This document shows positions 43,765 through 56,065 of a stretch of DNA of 64,000 bases, in pieces (position 1 is the first letter of the stretch; every line of letters begins with the position of its first letter). A model generated the notes under the pieces. It did not search any database and had not been told where the DNA came from. It saw nothing but the letters and a program-made list of their open reading frames with translations. A program made the translations under genes and the position numbers. Location of the stretch: the NCBI GenBank assembly GCA_024220505.1, contig JAKZZE010000017.1:372001-436000 (forward strand), written 5' to 3'. The stretch comes from Rhizopus arrhizus (lineage: Eukaryota; Mucoromycota; Mucoromycetes; Mucorales; Rhizopodaceae).

Positions 43765-45134
43765 ATGAAGATGCTTTTTGTTGCGCTCTTATTGACCTTT
43801 ATATATACCTTTGTCTATTGTTCAGAAGGTATAACAAAAAAGCATATTAATAAACTATTAGTGATAGACTAATACTCTTACATAATCAAGTGGTTACTGA
43901 CTGCAAGCAGGATGGTTGCATTCCTTCAGATAGGATATATTCTGTGCATTCTCGTTCCATATCTGTTGCTATGCCTCGCTCTAGTTCAGCAAATTTCACT
44001 CAAGGTATCGATTTTCATGCAGCTGCTGTGACATCCAGTGCTTTTATTGATAATTCTCCGCGCAATTCAGAAACGTTCATATCCGGACTAAAGGATTGGG
44101 AAATAGCTGTTGCCAGTATAGGTACTGTCTTGGTTATCGCTGGTCTAACTGTAGGTATCTTTGTAATACGAAAAGCCCGGCGTCAGTGCATTCAACACGA
44201 AATTGATTTGGAAAGCAAGGGATCTGACATGGAATTCAACTCTGATCCGGAAAAGAAAGATGTGTTGACAAAAGCAATTAGTCAATTGAAAAAGACATTT
44301 CCGACAAAAAGGATCAATAGCACTTGCCCAGTCAATGTTCTTCCTAGAGCAAATAGTTCTGTTCTTAATATGGAATGGAAACAGCTAATGTCAGCAGCAT
44401 ATCGGCTCGGTTGGTATCACCAGGATGCTACCAAAGTTTTAACGTCAACGGAAGCAACAGAGCCAGACTGTCAAGTTATTATGAATGACAATAAAGCAGA
44501 AAAAACAAATTCACCTCTTGCGGACCCGTATCCTATTCGCCTATCATCTTTGGATTCTCCTTTTATGGATATACCTTCTACCGACGTTGCAAATTCCTTT
44601 AAAAAATCAGTTTCAGTGCCTGTGTTAAGCAAAGCTGTTGACATGCTACCATCTAGCGCTTACAGATCTATGCCTGTGTTAAGCAAAGCTATCGATACTT
44701 TATCATCTGGCGCTCATAGCCCCATAACTACGTTGAGCAAAGCTATTGATGCGTTACCGAGTAGCTCTTTCGAGTCCATATCTGTATCAAGCAAAGCTAC
44801 CGACACGTTACCGTGTAGTTCTTTCGATTCCATATCTGTGTCAAGCAAAGCTACCGACACATTATCATCTAGCGTTGACAACTCTATGCCTGATTCACAC
44901 CAAACAAACGAACAGACTCATCCTCCAAAGGCTGTTGCGTTTAAAGCCAAGGGCGCTCTTGAATTAAGTGTCATACCTCCGTCTCTTGTGCAGAAACGTA
45001 AAAAAGAGTTGATGAATTCGATGTCTGCTGCTAGCTTGGAAAGCTCGATGAAAAATGAAGAGATCGCACCTCGTGTGCTGAATAAAATGATCCGCGACCG
45101 TAATGGACATTTTGTAATTACAACAGATACATAA
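43765..45134 (+). CDS. type I membrane protein with tandem 18-residue repeats, unknown family
   Basis: Exon 1 (43765-43828) encodes a clear signal peptide, MKMLFVALLLTFIYTFVYCS; a 62-nt intron follows and exon 2 starts at 43891. The ectodomain is short (about 80 residues, Ser-rich, with CKQDGC near its start). One transmembrane helix, IAVASIGTVLVIAGLTVGIF, is followed by a basic stop-transfer (RKARRQ) and a long cytoplasmic tail of about 320 residues. Within the tail, units of the form S-x-x-x-LSKA-x-D-x-L-P/S-SS-x-x repeat five times (about 44610-44890), each 18 residues (54 nt). This fits a cell-surface sensor or anchor layout such as fungal wall-stress sensors, but there is no sequence match I can name. 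Confidence 0.7.
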
Positions 45135-46162
45135 ACAGTGGCAAAAATGCCAGCTGTGTTGTCTTTATGCTATTTAAATTTTGTATTTATATTTTCAATA
45201 TCTTGATAAAAAAATAAAAAATCAAAAAGAAAAATAGAATGGTTTCGATTTTCTGCTAATCTAACCAGAATGCTTATATAGTGCATGGTTACAAAATGAA
45301 TATCTGTGATTACTTGTTGAAAATAAAAGATTGTAAAATCCAATGAGACCAAAAAAGTACATTCTTTAATCTCACTATCTCTAGTGTTATATCCTTTCCA
45401 TAAAGATGCAGTGAGCCCTTTCTAAGATGCTTTAATTAATTATGACTATAGATTGAGGATGAATAAAAGTCAATATGAAGATCTGCTCTTGGTCATACAG
45501 CTAGATTGCATATCTATTAAGTTGATCTCATTTTTTATATATGCACCATTGTTTTAGAAGCTATACTAAAACAACTTGCGTTGAGCTAAGAAAGTAGGAT
45601 TAGTCATAAAGGAAATAATGCAACAAATATTTGTAAAGCATTCACTGCTTTAATTTTGTAATTGGAATATGAACAATGTTTAGAATAAGTCGAAACATAA
45701 CCTTCTTTCAATTATTATAAAAAAGTCTTAATGCTAAAGAATGAGAATAGCTTTTTTTTTTGTATTCTTTTAAGATATTTAAAGAGCAATACATAAAATG
45801 ATTTTTACTGCTGATAATGAAATGTTACATGCTCTCTAAAGATTGCTTTACGCAGATAATTTTGTTACCAAAAAAGAATCAACTGTAGATTTAATACGGA
45901 AATGGTCTTTATTACTGTAAGGCTAGTTTTCTCTTTTAATCATTCTATCATAAACATATGCAAAAGATTGTTTCAAAGGAGGTTATAGCAGTAAAAAAAA
46001 AAAAAAAAAAAAAGAAAAAAAAAAGCCTTCGTTTTTGTGAAACTATAAGGATCTAAAAGATGAATCAAAAGAGACCACCAAGAGATGCATAAAGCAGGGG
46101 GGGGGAGTAAGACATACCGATTTTAACGTATCAATTAAAGCATTATTATTTTATTAGTATTA
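45135..46162. other. intergenic, no gene seen
   Basis: AT-rich DNA with an A-rich run at 45994-46023 and a G9 run near 46098. Small ORFs lack recognisable features. It separates the convergent 3' ends of the membrane-protein gene and the IPP isomerase gene. Confidence 0.4.
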
Positions 46163-46996
<834 letters not shown>

Positions 46997-47103
46997 TTTG
47001 ATTACTGCAATGAAAGAAAAAAAAAATCAGAAATTAGACGTCAAATCATTTAAATAGACCCTACTTTTTTAACCAATCAAAAAAAATTCTTTCTTTCACA
47101 ATT

Positions 47104-47856
47104 ATGTCTGATAAAGCAAGTCCAAAAAGTGCGCTGATTTTTTATTGTACTTTTTTACCTAATCAACCCGTCCCTAATGTTGACAAAATAACACAACTTG
47201 GCTGTTCTGGTCAATTAGTACTTGAAAAAACAGATAAAGTTTCAGACCTGGTTCAATTGCTTGGTCTTTATGATCAATCGGTAAAAATTCAAATAAATTA
47301 AAGAAAAAAGAAAACTTAGAAGAATAGTAGAATGCACCCATGAAAGAGATATTGGCTAGAAGGTATTGAATGAAAGTACAAATTCACAAAAGGAACAGGA
47401 ATACTAAGACTTGTAAATAGATTTAATGGGATGCCACTACAAATAACAAGTTATGACAGTAATGACGCGCCTATTTCAATACCTGAGAGTGGAGTGGAGT
47501 TGATTGATTTTACAAATACAGAAAATGCATGGGATATCATAAATGATGCATGTGCTTTAAACAGACCAGAGACACTGGTTTGCATTGTGTCTGAAATAAA
47601 TCAAAATGAAGAAAGAAAAACAGAATTTATACCGCAGCAGAGTTATTGGATGAAAGGAGGAGTGAGAGTGGAAGAAATAGAGAAGGGCAGATCACTCATT
47701 TATTCTTATTTTCACTGTGGATCAACAAGAAGAGATTCAGTTGAGCATTTTGGACAAGATATTGTTAGATTGAGTGGCAACAAAAAGATTTTAGCATGGC
47801 ATTTTCTTGCAGAGATTGGAAATAAATTGGGTTTTGTAGCAAAGTATGGCTCATAA
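47104..47856 (+). CDS. conserved-looking protein of unknown function, 218 residues
   Basis: Exon 1 (47104-47280) encodes MSDKASPKSALIFYCTFLPN and VSDLVQLLGLYDQS. An intron from GTAAAA at 47281 to AG at 47376 joins it to an exon reading YKFTKGTGILRLVNRFNGMP and on to a stop at 47856; the join keeps phase 0 and removes all stops. The product is a compact mixed alpha/beta-looking protein without signal peptide, membrane segment or low complexity. The C-terminal part includes SLIYSYFHCGSTRRDSVEHF and ILAWHFLAEIGNKLGFVAKY. I do not recognise the family. It is divergent from IDI1 and 33 nt upstream of the next same-strand gene. Confidence 0.6.
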
Positions 47857-47889
47857 AAATAAAAGTTGCTTTTCTTTTGATTTATAAAA

Positions 47890-48826
47890 ATGTTGCTTTC
47901 AACAGAAGACACTAAATCATCACGTATACATTCATTTATTGAAGAGCAAAAGGCATACGCACCTCATTATTTACCGCCTGATGAGATACCTATTTCTATT
48001 ATCATTAGTGATGAGGATAACAATGAAGAAGAATCAAGCTTAGTTTTGACTTCAATCAGTCAAAGATCAAAGAATAAAAACGTATTAAAAAAGAAAGAGA
48101 CGCCTACAATAAAATCAAATGGACTTCATTTATTAGAGGTTTTTATTTATTGTTGTTATTATATTTAACTAAATAATTTGCTCTGTCTTAGAATTTTTCT
48201 TCGCCCAACTTGAAAATCAATCACATCACAGTAAGTATTCTCAGAAAAGATGCCACAAAATAATAAGCAGAGAACGATAGATAAATTCATCTAAACAGCA
48301 GCGGCCACCTTCTTTGGGTTTGTTCAATAAAGGAAAATCCTCTTCAAAAGGAAAATTAAGTCAAGGAAGTAAATTGAAATAGCATTTGCTTTTCTTATGC
48401 GTTCTTCAACTCACTTTGTATCTTCCAGTTCCTGACCTCGTATTCTCAGAAACAAATTTTTTAAAAAGACAACCTAAAGAAATCAAGCAAATGAAAAGAA
48501 AAAGAAAAGGACGGCAAATAAAGCGCTATAAAAAACTCAAGGATGGCAATCATCCATCAAAGCATGATCATTCTCCAAAAGGAAAACAAAGGAATGACGA
48601 TACAAGTTCTCTTGAAAGCATGGAAAGAATAATAACAGAATGTAGAAATGCACCACTGCCTATGAGTATAACAACCCTCTCTTCTCATGACTCAATCTCT
48701 CAAATGAGTAGTACCAACAATACAAACAGTTGGCAAATAGCATCTACTTGTCATGATTCTTCATTCACTGTTGATTCACACAAAGACTTGGAGAACTTTT
48801 GGAAGAATAGAAAAAGAAATTTATAA
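47890..48826 (+). CDS. unrecognised basic, probably nuclear protein
   Basis: Exons join in frame across three short introns: MLLSTEDTKSSRIHSFIEEQ, an acidic ISDEDNNEEE, Lys-rich KNKNVLKKKETPT, then PSLGLFNKGKSSSKGKLSQG spliced (GTAAATTG...CTTCCAG) to IPDLVFSETNFLKRQP. A strongly basic region KQMKRKRKGRQIKRYKKLKD follows, then a Ser-rich tail ending FWKNRKRNL. The pairing of SLGLFNKGK and IPDLVFSETNFL looks like two conserved short motifs joined by linker, as in regulatory or chromosome-associated proteins, but I cannot name it. Its stop (48824-48826) is 1 nt from the stop codon of the convergent SFC1 gene. Confidence 0.55.
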
Positions 48827-48827
48827 T

Positions 48828-50178
48828 TTATTTGGATACAAGTGACATTTCTTTGGTGCCAGAGAATTGATCTAAAAGGGCTCGCACTTTTTCATACACC
48901 ATAAAAGTCACTGCCTGTCCTGGTGCCACTCTTAATAAACGAGGCGTTAAACCTTTATAGAACGCAAAGAATCCTTCTTTTTTCATAATTTCACTAGTGA
49001 CTGTCTTGAATCGTTCATAGCCACTGCCAGGCGCAGTGGATTTTTGAATACGTGTCTTGATTGTATCAATAGGGGCATTTGAAAGTGGACCTATGTTTGA
49101 TATTATAAACATGCACATACCTAAACCTTATTTGTTTTACCCATCGCACCCGAAACACCTCCTAAGACCAAGTGTTGATAAGAAGGTAATTCGTTCACGT
49201 CTTGTAATCTCTGTGCTATCTTCTTCATTTCTTGATAAGCAGTAAAGTTGGCCGCTTGATTGGTGGCTAATATTAACAAGATGAGCAGGTTGATTACCAA
49301 CCAATCTGTTATTCATTTACCTTGTCTTAGTGCGGTTAAAGTAACACCCTTATATAAAGCACGGACGCCTTCTTCTTTAATGATCGTATAAGCAGCATGA
49401 GGCGCATTACGATATTTTGGAACATCTAAAGGATCGGCCATTGAGTGCCGTTGAGCCTATACATCCGATGATCAACATAAACGCATGCTTTGATTTACAA
49501 AAGGACTCTTACCTGCAAACGAATCTTGATCAAGTCCATTGGACTTACGACCATAACGGCTTCTGTCGTACCTGCAGCAAGGCCAGCTATGGACAATGAA
49601 TAAGCTCTCTACTTTTATGTAGACATGAAATGCATAAGAATTTACCAAAAAAGACAGAAGTCGTGCTTACTTTTCCTTGAGCATCAGCCATCCAAGATTT
49701 ATAAAGCTCAAAAGAAGAAAATCGAATGGCCATCTTGGGCACAATACCAGATACAACAGCCCCTAAACCTTTATATAATGCCCAAAATGATTCATTCTGT
49801 ACAATCTTTAATCCTACTCCAATAAATCCCAAAGGTTTTCCCTATAATTTTTTTTTTCTGGTTAAATCATTGCTTTCTGAGGACATCATCCAAGGGACTT
49901 ACGTTAGCTCCTCTTGAGGCATGTTTAGCCAACTGCATTCTGACTTTAATTGTATCCAGTGGGTGACAACTACAAGCTTCCATAAATCCAGCAGCTCCAC
50001 CAGCAACTAAGTGAGTTAATAATGGTGTCTTTTATTATTACGTGACATGAAAGCAAAAGAAGATGAATAAAAAAGAAAAACGATCGGTTGATCACATAAA
50101 AAGGAGAATGCTGCCGATCCTGCCAAGACATCAAACAAACAATGCAGATACCTGCGGAGAACCAAAAAATGAAAACAT
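48828..50178 (-). CDS. SFC1: mitochondrial succinate/fumarate carrier
   Basis: Mitochondrial carrier exchanging cytosolic succinate for fumarate, needed for growth on C2 compounds. Proposed exon 1 is 27 nt (50178-50152, MFSFFGSPQ, donor CAG/GTATCT), spliced to TPLLTHLVAGGAAGFMEAC, with the first carrier signature CHPLDTIKVRMQ. Then come KGLGAVVSGIVPKMAIRFSS, the second signature SPMDLIKIRLQAQ, HAAYTIIKEEGVRALYKGV, ATNQAANF, and the third signature NAPIDTIKTRIQK, ending PRLLRVAPGQAVTFMVYEKV. This is residue-for-residue the SFC1/ACR1 pattern, distinct from the citrate carrier. The start is inferred; a rival ATG at 50222 would overlap the YME2 start codon. Confidence 0.88.
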
Positions 50179-50220
50179 CCACTGCAAGTCTGTGCCAGTT
50201 CACTGCCCTTTCCCTCACCC
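50179..50220. promoter_or_regulatory. 42-bp divergent gap between SFC1 and YME2 start codons
   Basis: If both proposed starts are right, only 42 bp separate the two start codons, so promoters and leaders must overlap the neighbouring coding or intron DNA. No TATA box is evident in the gap. Inference only; transcript ends would decide. Confidence 0.35.
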
Positions 50221-53123
50221 ATGTTTTATAGGATTCAGCCTCTTTCTTTAAAAAGGGCTTTTGTTTCTAATGTCAACTGTAGATATTTTCACAAAACAAC
50301 GCGTCTTCTTGAAAGTGTAGCTGCCTCTAATGTAATATGAAGAACAACAAGTTCCTTTTGTCTCACTACCTTCAAAAAAAGTAGATTTTAACACCCAAGT
50401 TGGTCATGACCGAACAGACCGCACAGCTTTATTTGGATAATGTGTTTCCACTTAGGATGGGTGTTTGGGACATTAGACAACTTGTATTTAGAAACTCGAA
50501 ACGATTTCTGGAATCCAAAGTACATCAATCGATTCCTTCAAAACAATTACCTCACGACTTTTCAATCAAGGAGATCATTGCTCGGTAAAAGCAAGACAGG
50601 GTGTCTGCAAAGTGCTCAACTCTCTTTTTATAGAACAAAGGATGGTGGGGCTATCGTCAAATTCTCCTTTAAGAGCGCCGAGTCAACCAAGACAGAAGTA
50701 GCCGAGGACATTGTCCACCAAATCGAAAACCACATTCAACGGTTAAATATCAGGGCACCCTTTAACTTTCAAAAAGTCAGGGCGTTTTTAGTCAAGGGAG
50801 AGCCCTTTCTGGAAGACATGTTGGCCAGATACCCTACACAACGATTGCGTATTGAGTTTCAAGGAGACCCTGTTTGCTTTGAATCACTCTATCGTCGATT
50901 GAGACCTTATGGCAAGATATTTGATATTGCATTATATCCTAACCCTAATATGGGTAAGGATCCCTCAAGATATGCCATCGTCCAGTTCACGCGGATGCGA
51001 TCGGCTACAAGTGCTCGAAATTGTTTACATGGACATCTTGTGGATAACAACACTCGGCTGAATGTGTTGTATGAACGACAGATGGTAAGCTCTCGTCTTT
51101 TTCTTTTCTAATATTAACACCTTGTCAAGCACACGAATGTAGTCAAAGATTGGTTGGTCAATCATCCTCGGATCAGCATACCTGTTGCTACAGCGATTTT
51201 TGCAGGCATCACCTATGCTGTATTTGAACCTATCCGTGCCTTCTTCATCGCGTCCAAAGTCACTCGACGATTTAATCCTCAAGAATACACCCTTTATCGT
51301 TGGCTACGAAAAGAAACTTGGGCTCGTTTGGTCTCTGACTCTCATGAGCATCATTCACCCTCTGTGTGGGTGGATGACTTTGGGCAAGTAGAAAAACTCA
51401 AATCTTGGTTGAATGAATCCCCAGGTTCATAAAATAATTTCTTATTTTTTGTTTCCAAAGTAAAAAACAAAAACTAAACACTTGTTTGTAGAAACGTTTG
51501 TATTGATCACTGGACATAAAGGAAGTGGAAAATCAGCTCTAGTCAAATCGGCCATTGAAGATAAAAAGTAACAGTTCAAACCTCTCCTTTTTTTTTGTAG
51601 ATACTAACCCACTGACTAGGCATAAAATATACATTGATTGTGCAAAGATTGCTAATGCAAGAAATCAATCAGACTTGACCAAGAGTTTAGCCAAAGAAGT
51701 AGGTTATTTTCCTGTCTTTACTTGGATGGTCTCCATGACTGGATCAATCGACACTATCGTTGCTGCCACGACTGGGCAAAAGACAAATTTTTCTGCTTCC
51801 CCTGATTCTCAAATCAAGGATATTTTGGAAACAGTGGCTATCGCACTACGAGACATTCAAAGGAACACTGTGCAAGAAAAAGAAGGTTGGGTGGAAAAGA
51901 TGGAGCGTTGGCTATCCGATAAAAAGCTGAAAAAAGAAGAGGGCGAGAGGATGAAAGGAGACGGAAAGAAGGATGAGGAAGGAGAGGGTTTGGTTCAAAG
52001 AGACATTCCGGTGATTGTGATTGATAATTACATGTGTCGTGAGAAGAATACTCTTTTATGGGAAGAATTGGCAGAGTGGGCTGCTCTGCTGATTGAAAAT
52101 GACATTGCGCATGTTGTTTTTGTAAGCTCGAATGCGAGTGTCATGAAGACTCTAGGAAAAGGTAAATACAATGAAAGCCGAGGTATTCATGCTACTAAAT
52201 GAACTGTTAGCGCTTTCTGGAAAGACCTATGCCAATATTGCACTCTCTGATTCACCTCCAGAAAAGGCCATGGAATTTGTTGTAAAGCAATTGGGCAAAC
52301 AGGTTGAACAAGACCCACAACTGGTTGATATTGTATCTGCTTTGGGAGGAAGATTTACAGAATTAGAAGCATTTGTACAAAAGATGAAGATGAACATGGA
52401 TGCCCAGTGTACATACAATAGAACTATCTTTTTTTTTTTGTTCGCTGATTGTTTGTTATGATAGCTGCATTTGAAGAGATTGTGACACGTTCTTTGATTG
52501 AGATTCGTAAATATGGATTTGACAACACGTTTGAATGGACACCGATTCAATTTTGGACTGTTGTGAAACAATTGAATGAGAAGCCGAGTGTAAAGAGAAA
52601 GAATGAGATGGTTAAAGATAACTGAATGTTTTAAGAGTAGATTAATTATGGTGAATTGAAATGGGAAGATGTGTTTGGTGGAAATGATGTGCCACTAAAA
52701 GCCATGGAAAGAGCAGAATTAATTACAATCACGTACAAGAATGGTAATAAAGAAATAAGTCTACAGAAATCATATTAAATGATTATAATAGGTCGACCTG
52801 ATTCCATTAAACCCGGTAAACCAATCCACTACACGGTCTTTAATCGTCTTTTATCAGATACTGTATTTGCATCCTCTATGGAAATAGAGGTCAACATGTT
52901 TCTTAAAAAGCAAGAGGAAGAAAAGATGGCTAAATTAGAAGATACGATCGAAAGGCTATCCAATATCAGTCAACCCAATCGACCTCCTCGTGAGATCGAA
53001 GCACGTATTCGGTATTTACTCACCAAGTTGACCTCACTTCAAAAATCTATTGAACAACACGATCTGGCCATCAAGAATGCAAAAGAGATTGTAGCAAGAG
53101 ATTGGACAGAGTTTATTCATTAA
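50221..53123 (+). CDS. YME2: mitochondrial escape protein 2 (Yme2, RNA12 family)
   Basis: A mitochondrial inner-membrane protein affecting mtDNA escape and nucleoid organisation. Exon 1 (50221-50331) encodes a presequence, MFYRIQPLSLKRAFVSNVNC; a 53-nt intron leads to ILTPKLVMTEQTAQLYLDNV. The conserved IIARTKDGGAIVKFSF is made by the next splice. An RRM-like part (QRLRIEFQGDPVCF, YAIVQFTRMRSATSARNCLH) precedes one membrane helix (SIPVATAIFAGITYAVFEPI). Then comes the RNA12 ATPase part with Walker A LITGHKGSGKSALV, Walker-B-like PVIVIDNYM and a coiled-coil C-terminus (EARIRYLLTKLTSLQKSIEQ). About 830 residues, as usual. A highly charged insert (KKLKKEEGERMKGDGKKDEE) is a local peculiarity. 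Its stop shares TTAA with the convergent kinase gene. Confidence 0.9.
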
Positions 53124-54924
53124 AACTTTTTCATGCTCAATAAATAATCGAGTACTGCCTTTGCAGTAGGTCTTGAAGAAGCCTCGTTGTTTAAGCCAGC
53201 CTTTAATAAAGGGAAAAATGCTTCGTATTGTTTTGAAATAGACTTTGTTACAAAATTGACATGTCCACTGTCTTGCCTTTGAAGGATCTTTCTTTCAAAT
53301 ACTTGATCGGATATAGTAGCTGTCAAGAGTTCTGCAACAATGACAGTAGCCATGAATACATCGGAAGCTTTACAGAAAATGCCGTCTTCAATCATTTCTG
53401 GTGCTGCCACACCTACTGTCCAACTCACTTCATCCGTCAAATGAACCTCTTCTTTATCATTAAATTCAATACAAGATCTATATAACCCACATTATTATCT
53501 GTATTCTGTTAAAGTCAAGTCTATGTTACTCAAAATCCGTTATCCAAGCAGAACCAGATGAATCAATCTAACAAGACAAGATTGAATAATACAATTATCA
53601 AAATAGAATCTATTTTTACCAATAAATTTTCAAGTTTTAAATCAACAAATCCTACACCTAAACTGTGAGCATCTGTCAAAGCAGAAAATAAACAAATGGC
53701 CACTTGTAAGACTTCAAATGGATGAATCAGAGTTTCTAGTTAACTTGATTAGCTACTGTCAGTAAGTTTGTTTCTATTTACTTCTACTGTGAAAATAAGT
53801 TCTACCGTCTCCATTTGGAAAATAGCGTTGAATGACAAAAAGACCAAGAACTAATTTAGATGAGGATGTGGTATGTTTTTTTAGAACTTTTTTTGTCATG
53901 ACTTCCTTTGGATTGCACTGTATCCAGCCAAAATATCGATTCACAAATCGACACGTATACAATTTGGCTGCAAAGTCCAATTCACGTACAATCTTGCTTT
54001 CATTTTCCTTCAAGTCTTGCAAACGACCCATTTTACATGCCACGTCCAATCCCTTATAATTTGCCTTGTAAACCAAGCTCGTCTGTCCTTCGCCAAGCAG
54101 ATAGTCATCGATCTGAAGATCCTTTGAATCGATCTTTGCACGTCCCCTTACGATCTTTCTTGCTTGAGATTTTGATTCTGATGCGTCAATTTTAGTCATA
54201 TCGGTTTCGACCTTTTCTTTTGGCTTTACAGAAGGTGATTTTTGTTTGGGTATGCTGATATTGGGTGCAGAGGGTTCAGATTGGAAATTGGTGTGCTTGT
54301 TTGATCGAAAAGAGTAAGTGGGTATATCATTTGTTGCTATTAATGTCGACGTTGGTTCTTTTTGTGTCATCAAAGTTTCAGAAGACTGTCTTGCTTTGGA
54401 TCGCGTTATCCTCTGCGTGTCTTCTGGTTCTTCATGAGCTGACTGTGGCTGTGATAATACGGAAGCAGAACGTAAAAAGTAAGTGTTAAGTTCCTCTTCT
54501 AATTCTTTCTTTTCCATTGTTGATTCCTTTGCTTTTTCTCTTTTTACAGCACTGGTCGTTTTGGTATGTTGACGGATGTTTGTGATGGGAGGAAAAGTCA
54601 GTGTTGAAAGTTTTTTAGGTACACAATGACAATATTGACAGGCTTTGTCATCTTTGTCGTCTTCTTTGCCAATAACGAGTGACTTTAAATTACTTTTGGA
54701 AGAAAATTGATAGTGTATTGTACGCGATTCGTCTAGATATGTTTATGACAACATTCGTGTTTTTTTTAAAAAAAAAGAAATTTATTACCAATTCTTAATT
54801 TTTTAATAATTAATTCACTTGAAGATTCTTTTCGTTTTTCACCAAGATTAAGTAGTGAAGGCTCACTTGCTCTTCTTTGATTATTAAACTCATCAAATTC
54901 ACTAGAATAACTTTTTTCATACAT
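53120..54924 (-). CDS. divergent protein kinase (probable pseudokinase)
   Basis: Start at 54924 (MYEKSYSSEFDEFNNQRRAS). A long Ser/Lys-rich leader (about 250 residues, with a small CQYCHC cluster) precedes the kinase domain: YLLGEGQTSLVYKANYKGLD, then VACKMGRL with the ATP lysine. The catalytic loop reads GFVDLKLENL where HRDxKxxN is expected (H and R lost; D, K and N kept). The magnesium loop reads WITDFES, i.e. DFE, not DFG. The APE segment (VGVAAPEM) and C-lobe (SSRPTAKAVLDYLL) are kept. The tyrosine-kinase-like overall look is an inference. It may be inactive or weakly active, perhaps a scaffold. The last codons overlap the YME2 stop by 4 nt. Confidence 0.78.
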
Positions 54925-56065
54925 TGTAAGCTATTCTAAAGAATAAAAAATAATGGAAAAAAAAAAAAGGAACCGAAGAAAAAAACCGGAGTTTGAATAT
55001 TTGAGAAGAAAGAGCAAAGACAGTAAAAAACAAAAAGGATTTGACTAGCATATTAAATCGTTTTTACTCTTTCTTTTGATTCACACCACTCTGAGATGAA
55101 TGATAAATAAATAAATAAAAAACTATTTATTTATTTTAAAAAAAAAATTGATTTGATAAGATTATGGGATGAATAGATGGCTTTTACAAAATGAATAAAT
55201 CAAGTTTATTTTAGCAGTCACTTTGTTTAATCTGAAATCAAAAGAAAAAGGATAAAAGGAAAAGAAGGGATTCAGTTTTTTTTTTTTTTTTTTCTTTTTT
55301 AATTCAACACGCTTGATAGTTCATGTTCACAAAATGTTCTTATTCACGAATCATTCCATCCACTCATCCTTGTGCCTGATCTTTTCGGGTGTGACAAGAA
55401 AGGAGTTATAATTCATGCAAACCGTGTTTGAATGTGAATGGTAGTTTGTTGGCCAACCAGAATACGTGCATGGATACACATGATAACAGAACGAATAAAG
55501 TTGTACAATCTTTATTTTGGTTAAACAATGACAGATGATTTCAATCGTCACACGTTTATAATTTTTCAACAGAAAAAAAAAAAAAAATCATGAAGATTTA
55601 CAATCAACGTGGTGGACAGTCAGTGAATTCAACCAATGAGATCAAGATTAAATAACAGCTTCTATTAAAGTGTCACACATGTATTCATTCATTTATTCTA
55701 TTTTTTGTCAACCCATTCAACTAATTCACTAAAAATGAATATTTTTTTTATTAATTCCCAGGGACTATGTGAAACAAGCGAAAGATAGCAAAAAAAAAAG
55801 TGATACGAAACTTTCTCTTCATTTTCGCTTCACTTTCCTATTCCTCTTTCCCCTCCTCCCTCTCACTTCCCTTTCCCTTTCTTTTCGCTCTTTTTTGCTA
55901 TTCAAACCATTTCGAGTTAATTTTTACTTTTTTAAAGAGGACAGTGCTCGATTTAAATCGCCGTTTGATTTCAATCTGTGTGAAACACTATAAAAGGAAT
56001 AATTCAGACTTTTTTTTTTTTTTTCTTTCGCCTTCTACTTTTTTCTACAAGCAGAATAGAGATCG
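54925..56065. other. intergenic, no gene seen
   Basis: The promoter side of the kinase gene and of the GIT1-like gene. AT-rich with short A and T runs (54957-54968, 55279-55294) and pyrimidine-rich DNA at 55840-55910. A GC-poor low-complexity ORF pair at 55769-56147 overlaps the GIT1-like start in other frames and is not supported. Confidence 0.4.

Noticed and set aside
47281..47376. TGA codons read as sense in the 47.1 kb gene
   Set aside because: A normal GT-AG intron removes them and keeps the frame; no need for recoding.
50016..50222. ATG at 50222 as start of SFC1
   Set aside because: It overlaps the YME2 start codon and gives a non-conserved N-terminus; the 27-nt exon at 50178 joins in phase to conserved sequence.
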